NCBI GenBank assembly: GCA_937907495.1 | Contig: CALESS010000437.1 | Span: forward strand, 1 to 8,554 | Length of the DNA: 8,554 nucleotides | Source: an uncultured Anaerolineaceae bacterium | Lineage (GTDB): Bacteria > Chloroflexota > Anaerolineae > Anaerolineales > Anaerolineaceae | Direction of reading: 5' to 3' | Shown here: positions 1-6,200 of the stretch, in pieces | Layout of the letters: each line of letters starts with the position of its first letter | How positions within the stretch are numbered: the first letter of the stretch is position 1 | Position numbers and translations under genes: made by a program | The notes under the pieces: model-generated | Seen by the model: only the letters and a program-made list of their open reading frames with translations | Told to the model about the DNA's origin: nothing | Database searches by the model: none

Positions 1-1193
1 TGAGCACCGAGCGTTTCATCGAAATCCCGCAGGAAGTGCGGGAAATTTACAAACTCTGGCGGCCCACCCCCCTGATCCGCGCCCGGCGCTTGGAAAAAGT
101 ACTGGGAACCCCGGCCCATATCTATTATAAGTACGAAGGCACTTCACCCTCCGGAAGCCATAAATCCAACACGGCGGTAGCCCAGGCCTTCTACAACAAG
201 ATCGGCGGCACAAAAGCGATGACCACCGAAACCGGTGCCGGGCAATGGGGCACGGCGCTCTCCATGGCTTGCAAGTTCTTTGAGATGACCCTGGAAGTCT
301 ACATGGTGAAGGTCTCGTATGACCAGAAACCCTACCGCCGGATTCTGATGGAAACGTATGGCGCCCAGGTATTTGCCAGCCCGACCCATCTGACGCAATC
401 CGGACGGATGATCCTGGCGCAGGACCCCCATAGCAGCGGATCGCTGGGGATTGCCATTTCCGAGGCTGTGGAAGTGGCTGCCGCCTCAGGCGGCACCAAG
501 AAGTACGGCCTGGGTTCGGTGCTGAACCATGTCCTGATCCACCAGAGTGTAATCGGCGAGGAAGCTTTGAAGCAAATGGATATGGCGGATGAATACCCGG
601 ACGCGGTGATAGGCTGTGTGGGGGGCGGCTCTAACTTCTCCGGGATTGCCTTCCCCTTCCTGCGGGAGAACCTGCGGAATGGGCAGCGCACCCGTCTGCT
701 GGCGGTGGAACCCACCGCCACCCCCTCTTTGACACGCGGTCTGTACGCCTTTGATTATGGGGATACGGCGAAAATGGCCCCGGTGGTGAAAATGCATACC
801 CTGGGCCACGACTTCGTCCCATCGCCCATCCACGCGGGCGGGCTGCGCTATCATGGCATGGCACCCACCTTGAGTGCCCTGTATGATGCCGGGTTGATTG
901 AAGCCGTGGCGGTGCAGCAAGTACCCGTCTTTGAGGCAGCCATCCAGTTCACCCAGGCGGAGGGAATTCTGCCAGCGCCCGAATCCGCGCATGCCATTCG
1001 CGCAGCCATTGACGAAGCGCTGGAAGCCAAGCGGCTGGGGGAGAAACGGGTGATCCTGTTCAACCTTTCCGGGCATGGCAACTACGACCTGGCAGCCTAC
1101 AATGCTTATTTGAGCGGCGGCATGGAGGACCAACGATTCCCGGAGGATGTCATCGCTTCCATTCCACACCGCATTCCGCAGGTAACCGCCTGA
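1..1193 (+). CDS. trpB: TrpB2-type tryptophan synthase beta chain, 5' partial
   Basis: This is a PLP-dependent enzyme expected to condense indole with L-serine to give L-tryptophan in the cytoplasm. The frame is open from base 3, and the residues before the first in-frame GTG (base 36) read as normal TrpB2 sequence ([17 protein letters not shown]), so the true start is upstream and roughly 40-50 residues are missing. Numbering from base 3, 396 residues are visible. They include the PLP-lysine motif GSHKSN (K54), the catalytic-glutamate motif ETGAGQWG (E76), the glycine-rich phosphate-binding loop GGGSN (207-211) and the C-terminal NLSGHGNYD (354-362). The ETGAGQWG and SGHG forms and the KLWRPTPL start are typical of the TrpB2 (TIGR01415-like) branch rather than classical TrpB1. 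No trpA follows: the gene ends at a hairpin and meets a convergent gene. The family is certain. Whether it serves tryptophan synthesis, indole salvage or serine deamination is not decided by the sequence. Confidence 0.95.
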   Translation, partial: STERFIEIPQEVREIYKLWRPTPLIRARRLEKVLGTPAHIYYKYEGTSPSGSHKSNTAVAQAFYNKIGGTKAMTTETGAGQWGTALSMACKFFEMTLEVYMVKVSYDQKPYRRILMETYGAQVFASPTHLTQSGRMILAQDPHSSGSLGIAISEAVEVAAASGGTKKYGLGSVLNHVLIHQSVIGEEALKQMDMADEYPDAVIGCVGGGSNFSGIAFPFLRENLRNGQRTRLLAVEPTATPSLTRGLYAFDYGDTAKMAPVVKMHTLGHDFVPSPIHAGGLRYHGMAPTLSALYDAGLIEAVAVQQVPVFEAAIQFTQAEGILPAPESAHAIRAAIDEALEAKRLGEKRVILFNLSGHGNYDLAAYNAYLSGGMEDQRFPEDVIASIPHRIPQVTA

Positions 1194-1225
1194 GGTATTC
1201 TTTTGAAGCGGGTTAGGAATAAGAT

Positions 1226-1249
1226 CAGCCCCCGAGGTTCCGGGGGCTG
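1226..1249. terminator. Hairpin terminator between convergent trpB and DegV genes
   Basis: A perfect 9-bp inverted repeat (CAGCCCCCG / CGGGGGCTG) with a 6-base loop (AGGTTC) sits 33 bases after the trpB stop and 47 bases after the DegV stop on the other strand. The stem can be extended slightly by A-T and G-T pairs (1224-1225 with 1250-1251). The trailing T-rich stretch is weak on both sides (GGTTGATTC on plus; ATCTTATTCC on minus). Position, symmetry and GC-rich stem fit a shared bidirectional intrinsic terminator, though the poor U-tract leaves its strength uncertain. Confidence 0.75.
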
Positions 1250-1295
1250 GTTGATTCAGACCTGGTGGTGCAGGAGTGATGTGAGCGTGGCGCAG

Positions 1296-2150
1296 CTATT
1301 CTTTGGTCAGAATCACCACTCCCACAAAGCCCTTGCCAGTGTGGACGGATAAACCGGGACCGAAATCGGTGATCAGCACCTCACCTGGGATATCCAATTT
1401 GCTGCGTAATAGCTTTTCCAGCTTTTGGGCATCTTCCAGGTTGAGAACATGAATGATGGCGCATTGTTCGATGGGTTTTTCCCCCACGGATTGGGTAATT
1501 AATTCCACCATCCGATCCATGGCGGCTTTATGGGTGCGCACCTTTTCCAGCAGGTCGAGCTTACCATTGACCATGGTCAGGATGGGCCGGATGTTGAATA
1601 AATCTGCCATGCCAGCTGCCAGGTTGCTCACCCGGCCGCCCAGGGCCAGGTATTTGAGAGTTGTCAGCGCGCCAAACAGGTGAAAGCGGCCCATGTGGTT
1701 GTGAATGATGTCCACTGCCTCTTCATGCGTCCCGCCCTGTGCCAGGGTTTCAGCGGCAGCCAGTACCATCATCCCTTGCCCCAGGCTGACGTATTCCGAA
1801 TCAATTACGGTGATTTTTCGACCCGGAAAATCTTCCACGGCCACACAGGCGGATTCGTAAGTGCGGCTGATCTTACTACCCACACACACGCAGATCACAG
1901 ATTCCGCACCTTCCTCAAAAGCCGATTGAAAGGCACTGGCAAAGGCTGCCGGGGAGGGGGCGGCAGTGGAGGGCAGTTTACCGGTTTGGTCAATTCTTTC
2001 AAAGAGCGCCGAATTCTGGATTTCAATGTTGTCAGTAAAGGATTCCTCGCCAAAGTGGATGGTGATGGGCACCAGGCGGATGTTATATTTTTGCACCAGG
2101 TGGGCAGGCAAGTTGGAGTCTGTATCCGTGATGAGTACGGTTTTTGACAT
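1296..2150 (-). CDS. DegV family fatty-acid-binding protein (FakB-like)
   Basis: A 284-residue cytosolic protein of the usual full length for the DegV family. In Firmicutes these proteins (FakB) hold a fatty acid while the kinase FakA phosphorylates its carboxyl group. Family landmarks run in order: the N-terminal TDTDSNLP (8-15, canonical TDSTxDLP), PSTAAPSP (60-67), SKISRTYESA (92-101), the VIDSEYVSLGQG strand-turn (115-126), TLKYLALGGRVS (164-175) and the C-terminal GPGLSVHTGKG (264-274). T62, S95 and H270 fall where the fatty-acid carboxylate ligands of FakB proteins lie, so the binding site looks intact. The ATG is preceded at 8 bases by AAAAGGA, which supports the start. No FakA (DAK2-domain) gene is in view, so the kinase partner, if any, is elsewhere. 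The gene lies downstream of the sensor kinase on the same strand but has its own promoter-like sequence. Ligand and physiological role are inferred from the family only. Confidence 0.93.
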   Translation of the reverse strand: MSKTVLITDTDSNLPAHLVQKYNIRLVPITIHFGEESFTDNIEIQNSALFERIDQTGKLPSTAAPSPAAFASAFQSAFEEGAESVICVCVGSKISRTYESACVAVEDFPGRKITVIDSEYVSLGQGMMVLAAAETLAQGGTHEEAVDIIHNHMGRFHLFGALTTLKYLALGGRVSNLAAGMADLFNIRPILTMVNGKLDLLEKVRTHKAAMDRMVELITQSVGEKPIEQCAIIHVLNLEDAQKLEKLLRSKLDIPGEVLITDFGPGLSVHTGKGFVGVVILTKE

Positions 2151-2158
2151 GAATAAAT

Positions 2159-2165
2159 TCCTTTT
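2159..2165 (-). promoter_or_regulatory. Ribosome binding site of the DegV gene
   Basis: On the minus strand AAAAGGA lies 8 bases before the ATG at 2150. This good Shine-Dalgarno match at normal spacing fixes the DegV start. Confidence 0.7.
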
Positions 2166-2205
2166 CGGTTAATGAAAAATCGAAGGATGCTGGCAGGATG
2201 AAATC

Positions 2206-2234
2206 ATTATGCCACAAAATAAGCCATAATCCAA
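2206..2234 (-). promoter_or_regulatory. Probable sigma-70 promoter of the DegV gene
   Basis: On the minus strand a TTGGAT box (2229-2234) is followed after exactly 17 bases by CATAAT (2206-2211), a 5/6 match to the -10 consensus. Transcription would start near base 2199 and give a leader of about 50 bases before the DegV ATG. The box lies in an AT-rich island (about 2165-2265) that stands out from the GC-rich coding DNA. The -35 match is only 3/6, so this is a plausible rather than proven promoter. Confidence 0.55.
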
Positions 2235-2277
2235 TAATATAACCCCAAAGTGGATATTTCGTATCTCACGCGTGCCC

Positions 2278-2312
2278 CCACCCCCTGCCCGCATGCCTTG
2301 GGGCAAGGGTGG
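2278..2312 (-). terminator. Possible hairpin just after the sensor kinase stop codon
   Basis: CCACCC (2278-2283) can pair with GGGTGG (2307-2312), and TGCCC (2286-2290) with GGGCA (2301-2305), giving an 11-bp stem with a small internal bulge and a 10-base loop directly after the kinase stop (2314-2316). No T-run follows on the minus strand. It may therefore be a weak terminator, a 3'-end stabilising structure, or chance pairing in a C-rich tract. Confidence 0.3.
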
Positions 2313-2313
2313 A

Positions 2314-5300
2314 TTATTCAGCGATTGGGATGGTGATATGGAAGGTGGTGCCGACGCGGAACTCGGACTCGAACCAGATTTTACCGCCCTGCATCTCCAC
2401 CAGGCTGCGGGTGATGTTCAAGCCCAGCCCGGTACCAGGCGCCTCGCGGGTTTTGGGGTCTTCGGAGCGGAAGAACTTCTGGAAGATCTTTTTCTGATCC
2501 TCCGGAGAGATGCCGATGCCGGTATCCTGCACAGAGAGGTGAACCACGCGCCGGGCGCCAGCCGGGTCCCATTCATTATCACGAATTTCGGCAGCCACGG
2601 TGATGGTTCCTCCCTGGGTTGTGTATTTGTGGGCATTGGATACCAGGTTAACCATCACCTGTCCCAGCCGGGTGCGATCTGCCCAGACGTTCGGCAGGTC
2701 GGCGGGCAGGTGGAGCACAAGCTGCTGACCTTTTTCATCAATTTGTTTGCGCAAGGAGCGGATCGTTTCCTCCACCACCTCATTGACGACCTGGGCTTTG
2801 AAGTCGAAGCGCATGCGATTGGCTTCGATGCGTGATACATCGTTGAGGTCCGAAACCAGGGTGGACATACGCTCGACATTGGAACGGATGGTGGTAAGGA
2901 AATTGGCTTGTGCCTCATTTACCGTACCGACGGCTCCGGCGGCCAATAATTCGGTGTAGCCTTTGATGGAGGTCATCGGATTTTTCAGCTCATGCGAGAC
3001 GAAGGAAACAAATTCACTCTTGGCCACGTTGGCCGCCTGAACTTCGGCATAGAGTTGGGCATTGGAGATGGCAATGGAGGCATGATCGCTCAGGCGGGTG
3101 AGGAAGGCCATCGTATTGACGTCCAGGGCATCCGGAGCCGGGCTTTCCAGTAGGATGATGCCAAAGACGGCGTCTTCGCGGCGAATGGGGATCAGGGCCA
3201 GGGTGCGGGTGACAGGCAGCAGGGCACCTTCAAGATTGATGCGCAGCGGGGAGGCGGTGTCCACCACTTGTTGGAGGAAGAAATGATCGAGGGTAAGCAG
3301 GCCCTGGAGGGAGTCTAACTCATTCGCATAGCCGTTGGCAGAGAGGATGTGCAACACACCGTCTTGCAGTTGACCGATGAGCCCGGCAGGTGAATGTGAC
3401 TGGCGCAAGGCCCATTCCAGGGTCAGGGCGAAGGCCCGGTTGATTTCCAGGCTGGCGTTCAACTCCCGGTCAATGCGCTGCATGACGGAAAGTTCCTCCA
3501 CGCGGGCGGCCAGGGCCTGATCGGTGTTGGTGTACAAACGGGCATTTTCGATGGCGATGCCGGCCTGGGAAGCAAAAGCGGAGAGCAGGTTTTGGTCTTC
3601 GCGGGTAAAGGAACTGCTGCCGCGCTTGTTGATAACCTCAATGACACCGATGATGTTCCCTTTTACTTCCAGGGGGATGACGAGCAGGGCGCGGGTGATG
3701 AAACCGGTTTGTTCATCCACATATTTGAACCAATCCGGGGAGGACTGCACATCGCTGACGATGATCGGTAAGCGGGTTTGGACCGCCTTGCCAACCACGC
3801 CCGCTCCGGGAGGCATCCGCTTGCCGGTGAGGGTTTTCTTGGCCGGGCCAGTGACGACTCGAAAAACCAGCTCATCGGTTTGGGGATCTACCAGCAGCAG
3901 GCTGCCGGCTTCGCAGTTCAACAATTCGCTGGCGCTATCCAGGATGATGGAGAGCAGGGGTTCCAGATCCAGGGTGGAGGTCAATTGCCGGGTGACTTCG
4001 TTGAGGGTGGTGAGTTGATGGGTGCGGCGTTCCGATTCCGCCAGCAGGCGGGCTTTGACAATCGCCCCGGCGGCCTGATCGGCGATACGCTGGAGCAAGT
4101 TGAGCTGCTCACGGCTGTAGGTGGTGGTGGGATCCCGCCGGCCGAGGCTGATGACACCGATGGAACCCGCCCCGGCATTGAGCGGAACGGCCATCCAGGC
4201 TTTCACCCCCGGGCGGACGCCCGTCAGGCCACGGCGATGGGCTTCTTCGGCATAATCATCCACTTGCAGGCTGCGGCCTGTGCGGGCCACATCTTCTTCC
4301 AGGAACTGGTCTTTGGCGATATTTTTCTGTTCTTTTTCTGAAAGGCGGTCATCATTTTCCACGTGGAAGGTGTCCAATAATTCACCGGTTTCAGGATGCA
4401 GGAGCAAAATGAAGAAATCCTCTGCCTGAATGATCTGGGTCGTCTGGGCATAAATAAGCTCGAAGATATCATCCATTTGCAGGGTGATGTTGACGCCCTG
4501 CGCCACCCGCCCGAGGACATTCATCTCGCGGACGCGGTTTTCCATGCCTTCGACAACCTGTGCCCGCTCGATGGCCTGGCTGGTGTGGCGGGCCAGGGAT
4601 TGCAGGAAGGTGCGTTCGGTGGTGGTGTACGGCTCGCCAGAGCGGTGAGGGGCGATCGCCAACCAACCGGCCAGGCGATCCGGCCCGGCAACCGGCACCA
4701 GCACAACCGCCCCCAATAGTTTGAGGCGGGCGGTTTCGGCGGCGGGCAGGGTTTGGGCTTTGAACAACTCCTCCAGGGAGACCGGATTGGGATTTTCACT
4801 GAGACGGGCCAGAAAATGGCTGGAAATACCAAAGTGGAAATCGCTGGAGGGGCGGCCATCTCCGGCGGGGGCAGCAGTGTACTGTTCACTAAGCGGGTCA
4901 TAGAGGAAGATATGGAAGCCGGAGGGTGCAAGGGCAGTTTCAACCGACTGGCGCAGCATTTTAACCATGGTGGAGAGGTCCACCTGGCCGCTCTGGCTGG
5001 TGATGAAGAGTTCCAATTGTTCATCCAAAACCTGGCGGGAGCGAGAAAAGGTCTTCTGCAGCGAGGATTGGAGCAGGTTGCGCACCGGCAGGATGGCCAA
5101 TGCCAGGGAGAAAACCGCGGCTCCTTGAATCCATAAGGCCGCCGGCCCGGAGGAGAGCGGGAAGAGCAGGCTCAACCCGGTCACCAGCAGGGCATAACCG
5201 CCGACAATGATAAGAAAGAGCAGGCCATAGAGCGCCAGGCGGCTGGTGAGAAAATCGCTGCGAATACGAGTGCGGCTCTGGATGGCGAAGGCCGCGGCGG

Positions 5301-6033
5301 GGGCGAAAATCAGGAGTGAGATCAGCCACCAGGGGGAAAAAGAACCCTGGCTGCTCCAGAAGGGTGAGCCAATCCAGCCGAGCATGGGAGGCACGAAGGA
5401 AAGGATGGCAGCCAGGGATAAAAGGCGATAAGAATCATCCCACGCATAAGGAGCGCGGGCAAAATCCCGGATGCCCGTAAGGATGAGAAAGGTGAGCATG
5501 GCTGCCGCAGAAAAGATGGAGCCAGCCAGGCGGGTGGCGCTGGAAAAACCCTGGGCAGCCGGGAGAAGGTCGGAGAGAACAATCACCAGGGAGAGGAGGA
5601 GCGCCACGGAATAAATGCCGATGCGGATGCGCGTACGAAGCGAAGACCAGGTAGGGGTGAATAGTGTCAGGGCAAGGTCCACCAGGCTGGCAGAGGCGAA
5701 GCTCAGACCCAAAGCCCAGATGAAGGCCGGGCGGGTGGGTTCGGCGGCGGAAGAGAGACCCGCCATGCACAGGGCTGTGGATGCGGTGAATAGGATGAAG
5801 GTTTGGCCGATGGCCTGTCCACGGCGCAGAACGAAAATCCAGGCCCCACAAACCAGGTAGACCAGGCCGATCAAGCGGGCGATGGCTGTCAGGACCGGCG
5901 GTTGTATGACAGCTTGATTTCCCGAGCCGGGGGAGAGCAACAAGATCAGTGTGGAAATAACCAGCAGCAGGAGGTATCCGGCCTGGGGGAGGGAGAGATT
6001 GAGACGGGGTTTTGCCATTAAAGTTGTGTCCAT
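2314..6033 (-). CDS. Membrane sensor histidine kinase with four GAF-like domains (orphan)
   Basis: A 1239-residue hybrid-less sensor kinase of the inner membrane that should autophosphorylate on histidine and pass the phosphate to a response regulator. Residues 15-320 hold about eight or nine hydrophobic helices with short loops. Four GAF-like ligand-sensing domains follow (about 353-491, 518-664, 687-834 and 860-995). The third is the most canonical; the first and fourth are more divergent. HisKA (about 1004-1072) carries the H-box SHELKNP with the phospho-acceptor H1014. HATPase_c (about 1118-1238) has the N-box NLVSNAHKY (N1133), G1 DTGIGI (D1170), the F-box FQKFF (1184-1188) and G2 GTGLGL (1200-1205), so all catalytic boxes are intact. 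No receiver domain is fused and no regulator gene is in the window. The ATG at 6033 has AGGA only 3 bases upstream. A second in-frame ATG at 6018 (MAKPRLNL) is a possible start and would not change the domains. The ligand cannot be read from the sequence. Confidence 0.93.
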   Translation of the reverse strand: MDTTLMAKPRLNLSLPQAGYLLLLVISTLILLLSPGSGNQAVIQPPVLTAIARLIGLVYLVCGAWIFVLRRGQAIGQTFILFTASTALCMAGLSSAAEPTRPAFIWALGLSFASASLVDLALTLFTPTWSSLRTRIRIGIYSVALLLSLVIVLSDLLPAAQGFSSATRLAGSIFSAAAMLTFLILTGIRDFARAPYAWDDSYRLLSLAAILSFVPPMLGWIGSPFWSSQGSFSPWWLISLLIFAPAAAFAIQSRTRIRSDFLTSRLALYGLLFLIIVGGYALLVTGLSLLFPLSSGPAALWIQGAAVFSLALAILPVRNLLQSSLQKTFSRSRQVLDEQLELFITSQSGQVDLSTMVKMLRQSVETALAPSGFHIFLYDPLSEQYTAAPAGDGRPSSDFHFGISSHFLARLSENPNPVSLEELFKAQTLPAAETARLKLLGAVVLVPVAGPDRLAGWLAIAPHRSGEPYTTTERTFLQSLARHTSQAIERAQVVEGMENRVREMNVLGRVAQGVNITLQMDDIFELIYAQTTQIIQAEDFFILLLHPETGELLDTFHVENDDRLSEKEQKNIAKDQFLEEDVARTGRSLQVDDYAEEAHRRGLTGVRPGVKAWMAVPLNAGAGSIGVISLGRRDPTTTYSREQLNLLQRIADQAAGAIVKARLLAESERRTHQLTTLNEVTRQLTSTLDLEPLLSIILDSASELLNCEAGSLLLVDPQTDELVFRVVTGPAKKTLTGKRMPPGAGVVGKAVQTRLPIIVSDVQSSPDWFKYVDEQTGFITRALLVIPLEVKGNIIGVIEVINKRGSSSFTREDQNLLSAFASQAGIAIENARLYTNTDQALAARVEELSVMQRIDRELNASLEINRAFALTLEWALRQSHSPAGLIGQLQDGVLHILSANGYANELDSLQGLLTLDHFFLQQVVDTASPLRINLEGALLPVTRTLALIPIRREDAVFGIILLESPAPDALDVNTMAFLTRLSDHASIAISNAQLYAEVQAANVAKSEFVSFVSHELKNPMTSIKGYTELLAAGAVGTVNEAQANFLTTIRSNVERMSTLVSDLNDVSRIEANRMRFDFKAQVVNEVVEETIRSLRKQIDEKGQQLVLHLPADLPNVWADRTRLGQVMVNLVSNAHKYTTQGGTITVAAEIRDNEWDPAGARRVVHLSVQDTGIGISPEDQKKIFQKFFRSEDPKTREAPGTGLGLNITRSLVEMQGGKIWFESEFRVGTTFHITIPIAE

Positions 6034-6065
6034 AGGTCCTGGCGGAGGTGCAAGAGTTTGAGCAG

Positions 6066-6071
6066 ATTATA
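6066..6071 (-). promoter_or_regulatory. Perfect -10 box of the sensor kinase promoter
   Basis: On the minus strand a perfect TATAAT lies 32 bases before the kinase ATG at 6033. Transcription would begin near 6059, giving a leader of roughly 26 bases. No good -35 hexamer occurs 16-18 bases upstream (AATGCC at 17), so the promoter may need an activator. A TGTAAA direct repeat lies further upstream at 6094-6110. Confidence 0.5.
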
Positions 6072-6093
6072 CAACAGCCAGCAGGCCGGGCAT

Positions 6094-6110
6094 TTTACAG
6101 TACCTTTACA
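6094..6110. repeat. TTTACA direct repeat with an 11-bp period
   Basis: TTTACA occurs at 6094-6099 and again at 6105-6110, so the two copies lie one helical turn apart. On the minus strand this reads TGTAAA-N5-TGTAAA and begins 22 bases upstream of the kinase TATAAT box. Tandem hexamers with an 11-bp period are the usual binding-site form of OmpR/PhoB-type response regulators. The assignment as an operator is an inference from spacing alone. Confidence 0.35.
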
Positions 6111-6184
6111 ATTTTGCAGGGTGGGATCAATCTGGTGGTAGACTACAAGCTTGGAAATTGGGGCTACGCTTGCAGACGCAAACT

Positions 6185-6193
6185 TGCTATACT
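6185..6193 (+). promoter_or_regulatory. Extended -10 promoter of the methylase-like gene
   Basis: TGCTATACT (6185-6193) matches the extended -10 form TGnTATAAT with one mismatch. The last base lies 7 bases before the ATG at 6201, so the predicted transcription start falls on or next to that ATG. No -35 hexamer lies at 17 bases (TACGCT), as is common for extended -10 promoters. A TTGCAG at 6170-6175 is only 12 bases away, too close to serve. Confidence 0.55.
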
Positions 6194-6200
6194 ATCTTTG

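Noticed and set aside
36..38. GTG at 36 as the start of the TrpB2 gene
   Set aside because: The frame is open to the window edge, and the 11 residues before it are conserved TrpB2 sequence, so the gene is 5'-truncated by the window.
486..1169. Minus-strand ORF of 227 codons opposite trpB
   Set aside because: It is a shadow frame of a strongly conserved enzyme, with no ribosome site or recognisable domain.
2272..2835. Plus-strand ORF of 187 codons opposite the kinase C-terminus
   Set aside because: It lies antisense to the intact HATPase_c domain, its translation shows no family features, and it reflects codon bias of the real gene.
6170..6193. TTGCAG (6170-6175) with TATACT (6188-6193) as a classical -35/-10 pair
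   Set aside because: The spacer is only 12 bases, too short for sigma-70. The extended -10 reading explains the site better.
6048..6200. N-terminal extension of the methylase-like gene from a GTG at 6048 (51 extra codons)
   Set aside because: It would cover the kinase -10 box, the TTTACA repeat and the extended -10 box. Its translation does not resemble the methylase family and it has only a weak ribosome site. The ATG at 6201 fits the promoter spacing.
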